Part shown: piece by piece, positions 55,191-59,355 of the stretch | How positions within the stretch are numbered: position 1 is the stretch's first letter | Layout: each line of letters opens with the position of its first letter | Assembly (NCBI GenBank): GCA_024640955.1 | Contig: JAHEDZ010000014.1 | Location: 1-59,355, forward strand | Length of the DNA: 59,355 nucleotides | Direction: 5' to 3' | DNA from: Oceanospirillaceae bacterium | Lineage (GTDB): Bacteria > Pseudomonadota > Gammaproteobacteria > Pseudomonadales > Balneatricaceae | The notes under the pieces: generated by a model | Told to the model about the DNA's origin: nothing | Database searches by the model: none | The model's input: the letters and a program-made list of their open reading frames with translations, nothing else | Translations under genes and position numbers: made by a program

Positions 55191-56188
55191 TGACTAAACG
55201 AAATATGTGGCTGCTGGCCGGCCTCATCGCGCTTATTCTGGCACCACTGGGTCAAGGCAACTATGTGGTCTACACCCTCTGCTCGTGGCTGATCTTCTCC
55301 ATGGCAGCTATGGGTCTTAACCTCACGCTTGGCTATGCGGGTCAGATCTCGTTGGCGCAGTCCGCTTTTATGGCGATCGGCGCCTACACCACCGCACTTC
55401 TAACGCTACCACCAGCCGAAGATGGCGTTGGCGGTTTAGGACTGCATTGGCTGGTTGCAATGCCAATCTCGGTATTTGCGGCTTTTGTTGTGGGCTTAAT
55501 TATTGGCTTCCCAGCATTGCGTGTGAAGGGCCACTTCCTAGCATTCGTTACGCTCGCCTTCACTACTCTAACCTTCCTGGTGCTACGTAATGAAGACTGG
55601 CTAACCGGCGGTACATATGGCCTGGTAGGTATGCCACGCCCAGACTTTGGCTTCTTCAACACCGGTAAGCAACTGCGCTTCTACTACTTCACGTTGGCTG
55701 TGTTTGTAGTCTTCTGCCTACTGATGTGGGGCATTATTCGTTCGCCCTGGGGTCGTGCCTTTAAGGCGCTACGGGAGAACTCCATTCGCGCTGAGAGTCT
55801 GGGGGTAGATACGCGACGCATAACCCTCCTAGCTTTTGCCATTGGTTCAGCAGCAGGTGGACTTGCAGGATCGCTGGTTGCTCCGCTGGTTCAGTTTATC
55901 GAGCCTGGCTCGTTTGCACTGGTGCATTCACTGAAGATGCTACTGATGGTGGTTGTAGGTGGTGCAGGCTTCTTCTTCGGTCCAGTAATTGGCGCTGGGG
56001 TGGTGATTCTGATGCCGGAGTTCCTGCGCTTTACCGAGGGCTATTATCTGATGATCTACGCTGCGACCGTTATTGTGCTGATCATCTTCTGTCCGAAAGG
56101 GCTGATTGGTCTGGGAGAGATTATCCGCAACAAGTTGCGCAAGGATAAAAAAGTGCGTGGTGATATGGATAAGGGGGCGCAGCTATGA
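55187..56188 (+). CDS. LivM-type ABC transporter permease
   Basis: 333 residues with about ten hydrophobic helices. Family blocks are LNLTLGYAGQISLAQSAFMAIGAY, the GTYGLVGMPRP loop, and SPWGRAFKALRENSIRAESLGV, the coupling region to the ATPase. It overlaps the LivG-type gene by four bases. Together with LivH it completes the translocation pore. Confidence 0.93.
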   Translation: MMTKRNMWLLAGLIALILAPLGQGNYVVYTLCSWLIFSMAAMGLNLTLGYAGQISLAQSAFMAIGAYTTALLTLPPAEDGVGGLGLHWLVAMPISVFAAFVVGLIIGFPALRVKGHFLAFVTLAFTTLTFLVLRNEDWLTGGTYGLVGMPRPDFGFFNTGKQLRFYYFTLAVFVVFCLLMWGIIRSPWGRAFKALRENSIRAESLGVDTRRITLLAFAIGSAAGGLAGSLVAPLVQFIEPGSFALVHSLKMLLMVVVGGAGFFFGPVIGAGVVILMPEFLRFTEGYYLMIYAATVIVLIIFCPKGLIGLGEIIRNKLRKDKKVRGDMDKGAQL

Positions 56189-56931
56189 GCAATAAAGTGA
56201 TGAGCGTCTCCAACGTCTCAAAGCGCTATGGCGCGATCCAGGCAGTAGATGATGTGAGCTTTGATGTTTATGAGGGCGAGATCCTCGGCCTGATCGGCCC
56301 AAACGGCTCTGGTAAATCAACGCTGTTCAACTGCCTACTCGGACAGACGCGTCCTGATAATGGGTCAGTAGAGATTAATGGTCACAATGCTAGTGGCCTG
56401 TCACCCTCGAAACTGAACAAACTCGGGATTGGCCGCACCTTCCAACAGCTCTCAGTTTTCCCTGAGATGACTGTGCTGGACAACATCATTCTGGCGGGCC
56501 AGGAACACCACGGATCTATGTTTAGCCGTCTGTTTGGTGCACCGGACGCTGGCTTGACTCCAGAAGCTGATCGTCTTATCGCATTTTTCCGCCTTGAGCA
56601 TCTGCGTGACGAGATGGCCGGTTCACTCTCTTACGGACAGCAGAAGCTACTGGACGCAGCGATGGCCTTTATGGCAGGACCGAGCATAGTCATGCTGGAC
56701 GAGCCTGCTGGTGGAGTTAACCTTACCATGCTGGGTAACTTCAAAGAGCGTCTGCGCACCTTCAACAAGGAGCACGGCACTACCTTTGTGGTTATCGAGC
56801 ACAACATGGAGTTTGTAATGTCGCTCTGTACCCGCGTTCTGGTACTCGCCAACGGCGCGATAATCGCAGAGGGTACGCCGGACGAGATTATGAACAACCA
56901 GATGGTTATTGATGCGTACCTGGGAGGCTAA
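56185..56931 (+). CDS. LivG-type ABC transporter ATPase
   Basis: 248 residues with Walker A GPNGSGKST, Q-loop region TFQQL, signature LSYGQQKL and Walker B IVMLDEPAGG, followed by the switch His in VVIEHNMEFVM. A LivG-specific C-terminal tail (GAIIAEGTPDEIM) is present. It pairs with the LivF-type ATPase downstream. Confidence 0.95.
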   Translation: MSNKVMSVSNVSKRYGAIQAVDDVSFDVYEGEILGLIGPNGSGKSTLFNCLLGQTRPDNGSVEINGHNASGLSPSKLNKLGIGRTFQQLSVFPEMTVLDNIILAGQEHHGSMFSRLFGAPDAGLTPEADRLIAFFRLEHLRDEMAGSLSYGQQKLLDAAMAFMAGPSIVMLDEPAGGVNLTMLGNFKERLRTFNKEHGTTFVVIEHNMEFVMSLCTRVLVLANGAIIAEGTPDEIMNNQMVIDAYLGG

Positions 56932-56933
56932 GC

Positions 56934-57653
56934 GTGTTAGAGATTAAAGATCTATACGGTGGCTACGGTAAGATCACCATCCTTAACGGGGTGAATTGTG
57001 AGATTCATACAGGCGCCATCACAACAGTTATCGGGCCGAACGGCGCCGGTAAATCGACAGTATTTAAGGCGATCTTCGGTTTGCTCAATGTGCACTCAGG
57101 CGCGATCAACTTCCAGGGCAAAAACCTGGTTGGCATGAGTCCAGCCCAAATCATTGCCGAGGGCGTAACCTACGTCCCTCAGGGGCGCAATGTCGTGCCG
57201 CAACTTTCGGTTTATCACAACCTTGAGCTAGGCGGCATCACGGCCAAAGATCAGAGTATGGTAAAGCGTCGCATAGATGAGGTGATGGAGATATTCCCGG
57301 CGCTACGCGAGCATCAGGACCGTAAGGCGATCGACCTCTCCGGTGGTCAGCAGAAACAGCTCGAGATAGCTCGTGCGCTGCTACTCGATCCAAAGCTTAT
57401 GTTGATTGACGAGCCATCCATCGGACTATCACCCAACCTGGTGAAAGAGGTATTTGCCACGCTCCAACGCTTGCGCGATAACGGTGTGACCGTATTGATG
57501 GTCGAACAGAACGCCAAAGCCGCACTGGCAATGTCGGATTACGGTCTCGTTCTGGAGCTCGGACAGGTGCGGATGCACGATAAAGCAGATGTGCTGCTAA
57601 ATGACCCGCGTGTCGGCAGACTCTTCCTTGGCGGTAGCATGGACGAGGAGTAA
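56934..57653 (+). CDS. LivF-type ABC transporter ATPase
   Basis: 239 residues from GTG 56934, six bases after GGGAGG. Walker A GPNGAGKST, YVPQGRNVVPQLSV (LivF signature), LSGGQQKQLEIARAL and Walker B LMLIDEPSIGL are present. It is the last gene of the transporter operon and is followed by a strong terminator. Confidence 0.95.
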   Translation: MLEIKDLYGGYGKITILNGVNCEIHTGAITTVIGPNGAGKSTVFKAIFGLLNVHSGAINFQGKNLVGMSPAQIIAEGVTYVPQGRNVVPQLSVYHNLELGGITAKDQSMVKRRIDEVMEIFPALREHQDRKAIDLSGGQQKQLEIARALLLDPKLMLIDEPSIGLSPNLVKEVFATLQRLRDNGVTVLMVEQNAKAALAMSDYGLVLELGQVRMHDKADVLLNDPRVGRLFLGGSMDEE

Positions 57654-57680
57654 TCCTTTTAGCGCTAGTCTAGAACGGAT

Positions 57681-57711
57681 GAAGGGAAGCTGCACGGCTT
57701 CCCTTCTTTTT
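57681..57711 (+). terminator. rho-independent terminator of the transporter operon
   Basis: GAAGGGAAGC (57681-57690) and GCTTCCCTTC (57697-57706) form a perfect ten-base-pair stem with a six-base loop, followed by TTTTT. It lies 27 bases past the livF-type stop. Confidence 0.93.
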
Positions 57712-57732
57712 GGCGACGCACTTACTGCCTAG

Positions 57733-58026
57733 TTAAGCAGCACTTAAATTGAGCTTCTGCAACTTACTCATTTTCAGTGTTTTCTTGACCTGCCACAGGT
57801 CGTAGTTATCCTGCATTAACAGCCAACTTTCAGGCGTCCGTCCAAGCACTGTCGAAAGGCGAACCGCCATTTCTGGACTGATGCCGCTCTGCATTTTGAG
57901 AATTCGGTTCAGCGTGGACGCAGCGACATCTAAATGCTTCGCCAAATTGCGACAGCTGATATTAAATGGCTCCATGTAGGTCCCGTAAATGAACTCACCC
58001 GGGTGTGGGGGATTGTACATACTCAT
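57733..58026 (-). CDS. higA: HigA-family antitoxin
   Basis: 97 residues with an Xre-type helix-turn-helix (about 20-75: ISCRNLAKHLDVAASTLNRIL, SPEMAVRLSTVLGRTPESWLLMQ). It opens with NPPHPGEFI, the signature of the HigA/VapI addiction module family. It neutralises HigB and represses the operon. Toxin gene first, antitoxin second, sharing one base (TGATG), is the typical higBA order. Confidence 0.93.
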   Translation of the reverse strand: MSMYNPPHPGEFIYGTYMEPFNISCRNLAKHLDVAASTLNRILKMQSGISPEMAVRLSTVLGRTPESWLLMQDNYDLWQVKKTLKMSKLQKLNLSAA

Positions 58027-58304
58027 CAGTGATAATCCTCATAATCGACTATGTAAGCATGACCATTCTCAAACTCAAACGTAATGCGCCAATTCCCATT
58101 GACCGTAATCGACCAGGTCTCCTTCCGCAGCCCTTTGAGTTGATGAAGCCGATAGCCAGGGATATCCATGTCTTCAATAACTTGGGCGGTATCAAGAGCC
58201 GCCAGTTGGAGACGCAACTTGATTGCGTGTTTGGCCTGTATGCCCTTTTTACTGCCAGTCTCGAAGAAAACCCGAAGGCCTTTATGCTTAAAAGACTTTA
58301 TCAT
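58026..58304 (-). CDS. higB: HigB-family RelE-like mRNA interferase toxin
   Basis: 92 residues starting MIKSFKHKGLRVFFETGSKKG, with the family GYRLHQLKGLRKETWSITVNGNWRITFEF block and a C-terminal DYEDYH. HigB toxins cut mRNA on the ribosome; the basic residues and the C-terminal His fit an active RelE-fold enzyme. It is the first gene of the higBA pair. The module may stabilise this region or reduce growth under stress. Confidence 0.93.
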   Translation of the reverse strand: MIKSFKHKGLRVFFETGSKKGIQAKHAIKLRLQLAALDTAQVIEDMDIPGYRLHQLKGLRKETWSITVNGNWRITFEFENGHAYIVDYEDYH

Positions 58305-58434
58305 GCGACTTAGTGTAGCATGTTGCGCAACACTATCAACTCATGACTTGATTCTGAAATTTATTGGAGGCTGACCAACGGACGCCCAGACCCCATCGGC
58401 GCTGAGTAGCAGGCATCGAAGAATACCCATTTGA

Positions 58435-58605
58435 TTATTTCAGCAGACAGCTCTTGGCAAAATCGGCTGCTTCGTTTGCTGTCCAGTCACCCTTGGGCTT
58501 CTCTTTCATATCGGTGCACCAGGCCTCGCTACCAACTTCTGGAGAGCAACCCTGCAGCATTACACCCACAAGCAGCACTGCACAGGTCATCACTATCTTC
58601 TTCAT
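58435..58605 (-). CDS. small DUF3012-like lipoprotein
   Basis: 56 residues from ATG 58605. A lipoprotein signal ends in the lipobox LQGC (Cys20). The mature part EVGSEAWCTDMKEKPKGDW then TANEAADFAKSCLLK matches the DUF3012 family as I recall it, with two conserved cysteines probably forming a disulfide. The function is unknown. The gene is easily missed because of its size, but the fit along its whole length is convincing. Confidence 0.85.
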   Translation of the reverse strand: MKKIVMTCAVLLVGVMLQGCSPEVGSEAWCTDMKEKPKGDWTANEAADFAKSCLLK

Positions 58606-58763
58606 ATTCCAGCCTTAATCAGTTTTGAACGGTTTCACTTAGCTTAGCTCATAGGTTCAATATAGACGGCAAAATCGAGGCACAGAGACAGCGATTGCCA
58701 GACATGCATTTGCTGGTTATGTTTAGTGATGCTGTTCATCAAATCTTGCCAGGACTATCGCCG

Positions 58764-59195
58764 ATGTTACGCAATATCTCCCCCCTGCTCTCACCCGAAC
58801 TTCTCTACGCTCTGCGAGCAATGGGCCACGGCGACGCAATCGCTATTGTTGATGCAAACTTTCCGGCTGAGAGTACAGCTGAGCGTTGTATTCGACTTGA
58901 CGGAGTTTCGGCAACTGACCTGCTGGAAGCTGTGGTTAAGCTCTTACCTCTGGACACCTTCATCGAGGCACCCGCCTCCTCGATGGCGGTAGTAGGCGAT
59001 AGCGCTGCAACGCCCGAGATCGTCACTGAGTTTCAGCGCATTCTCGATGAACACGCAGATATTCAGACCAGCATCAGACCGCTAGAGCGATTCGAGTTCT
59101 ACGACAGAGCCCGAAACGCGTTCGCTATAGTGCAGACCGGAGAGGGGCGTCTGTACGGTAATATTCTGCTGACTAAAGGGGTCATTCCGCTGTGA
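58764..59195 (+). CDS. RbsD/FucU-family sugar mutarotase
   Basis: 143 residues from ATG 58764 (AGGA nine bases upstream), which gives the usual MLRNISPLLSPELLYALRAMGHGD start; the TTG 23 codons earlier is not likely. His of GHGD and the C-terminal ERFEFYDRARNAFAIVQTGE are family signatures, FucU more than RbsD. Members interconvert sugar anomers such as L-fucose. It overlaps the next gene by four bases (GTGA), forming a sugar-catabolic operon that continues outside the window. Confidence 0.9.
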   Translation: MLRNISPLLSPELLYALRAMGHGDAIAIVDANFPAESTAERCIRLDGVSATDLLEAVVKLLPLDTFIEAPASSMAVVGDSAATPEIVTEFQRILDEHADIQTSIRPLERFEFYDRARNAFAIVQTGEGRLYGNILLTKGVIPL

Positions 59196-59355
59196 GAATC
59201 GACGCGCACCAGCACTTCTGGCAGGTTGAACGGGGTGACTACGGCTGGCTGACACCTGAACTTGGCGTGCTCTATCGAGATTACGCGCCTGCAGACCTCA
59301 AACCGCTGCTGGCAGAGTGCAATATTGACGGGACGATCCTGGTACAAGCAGCCCC
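59192..59355 (+). CDS. amidohydrolase family protein (fuconolactonase-like), 3' part outside window
   Basis: The first 54 codons only, from GTG 59192. The start MRIDAHQHFWQVERGDYGWL carries the metal-binding DAHQHFW motif of the amidohydrolase-2 family, to which L-fuconolactone hydrolases belong. Overlap with the FucU-like gene supports a role in L-fucose or a similar deoxysugar acid pathway. The rest of the protein must be read beyond the window. Confidence 0.85.
   Translation, partial: MRIDAHQHFWQVERGDYGWLTPELGVLYRDYAPADLKPLLAECNIDGTILVQAA

Noticed and set aside
53118-57653. Annotation of the ABC transporter as a leucine/isoleucine/valine importer
   Set aside because: The protein families fit, but the neighbourhood points to a ring-carboxylate substrate, so no liv gene symbols were given.
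57733-58304. higBA as a sign of an integrated mobile element
   Set aside because: No integrase, transposase, att-like repeats or tRNA gene is seen around it; the module alone is not enough evidence.

Overview
The window looks like chromosomal DNA of a marine-type gammaproteobacterium, probably near the Oceanospirillales (Marinobacterium/Neptuniibacter-like). This placement is inferred from gene content, not from a marker phylogeny. Supporting genes are a class III PHA synthase (phaEC) with a PhaR-type repressor, the carboxynorspermidine route (CANSDH plus nspC), an Entner-Doudoroff set with HexR-like operators, prmB divergent from an Smr gene, and class II DAHP synthase. No rRNA, tRNA, CRISPR array, transposase or phage gene was seen.

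Layout. 1-6400: partial RmlD-like gene, kynureninase, an MpaB/DUF2236 protein, a LOG-family protein, two c-type cytochromes, a flavin reductase with a MarR-like tail, and a lipoprotein. 6400-11800: LysR regulator, phaE-phaC, phaR, a DUF6489-like protein and an MFS transporter. 11800-15400: DAHP synthase, alanine racemase, TSUP permease. 15400-18500: large hybrid sensor kinase with an FNR/Anr-type box just upstream of its start. 18500-19130: about 650 bases with no convincing gene. 19200-25340: norspermidine pair, aroC, prmB, smr, folE. 25500-33500: central sugar catabolism (pgl, zwf, hexose-phosphate epimerase, eda, edd) and a second hybrid kinase. 33500-45300: fhs, an oxidoreductase, a FAN1-like nuclease overlapping an XPD/DinG-like helicase, AEC transporter, msrA, and a c-di-GMP group (MHYT-GGDEF, EAL, GAF). 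45500-57700: a compact catabolic locus. 57700 to the end: higBA toxin-antitoxin, a DUF3012-like lipoprotein, fucU and the start of an amidohydrolase.

The catabolic locus is the most interesting part. An IclR regulator sits between divergent arms. The plus arm holds two 3-ketosteroid-dehydrogenase-like flavoproteins, an AroE-superfamily dehydrogenase with an altered substrate-binding Ser motif, and a TIM-barrel protein with the metal residues of 3-dehydroshikimate dehydratases; a complete Liv-type ABC transporter follows. The minus arm holds a second such TIM-barrel protein and a chimeric ORF joining the first ~66 residues of a third flavoprotein to the C-terminal half of a NIPSNAP protein. 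I infer uptake and step-wise dehydrogenation/dehydration (aromatisation) of a hydroaromatic, shikimate- or cyclohexane-carboxylate-like acid. The substrate is unknown.

Two families of short palindromic repeats are scattered through the window. The GTAGGAGC-headed REP-like family lies at, or inside, the stop codons of several genes (phaC, prmB, nspC, CANSDH, a TIM-barrel gene, a kinase gene). The second family has TGTACGAGCG-type terminal inverted repeats.
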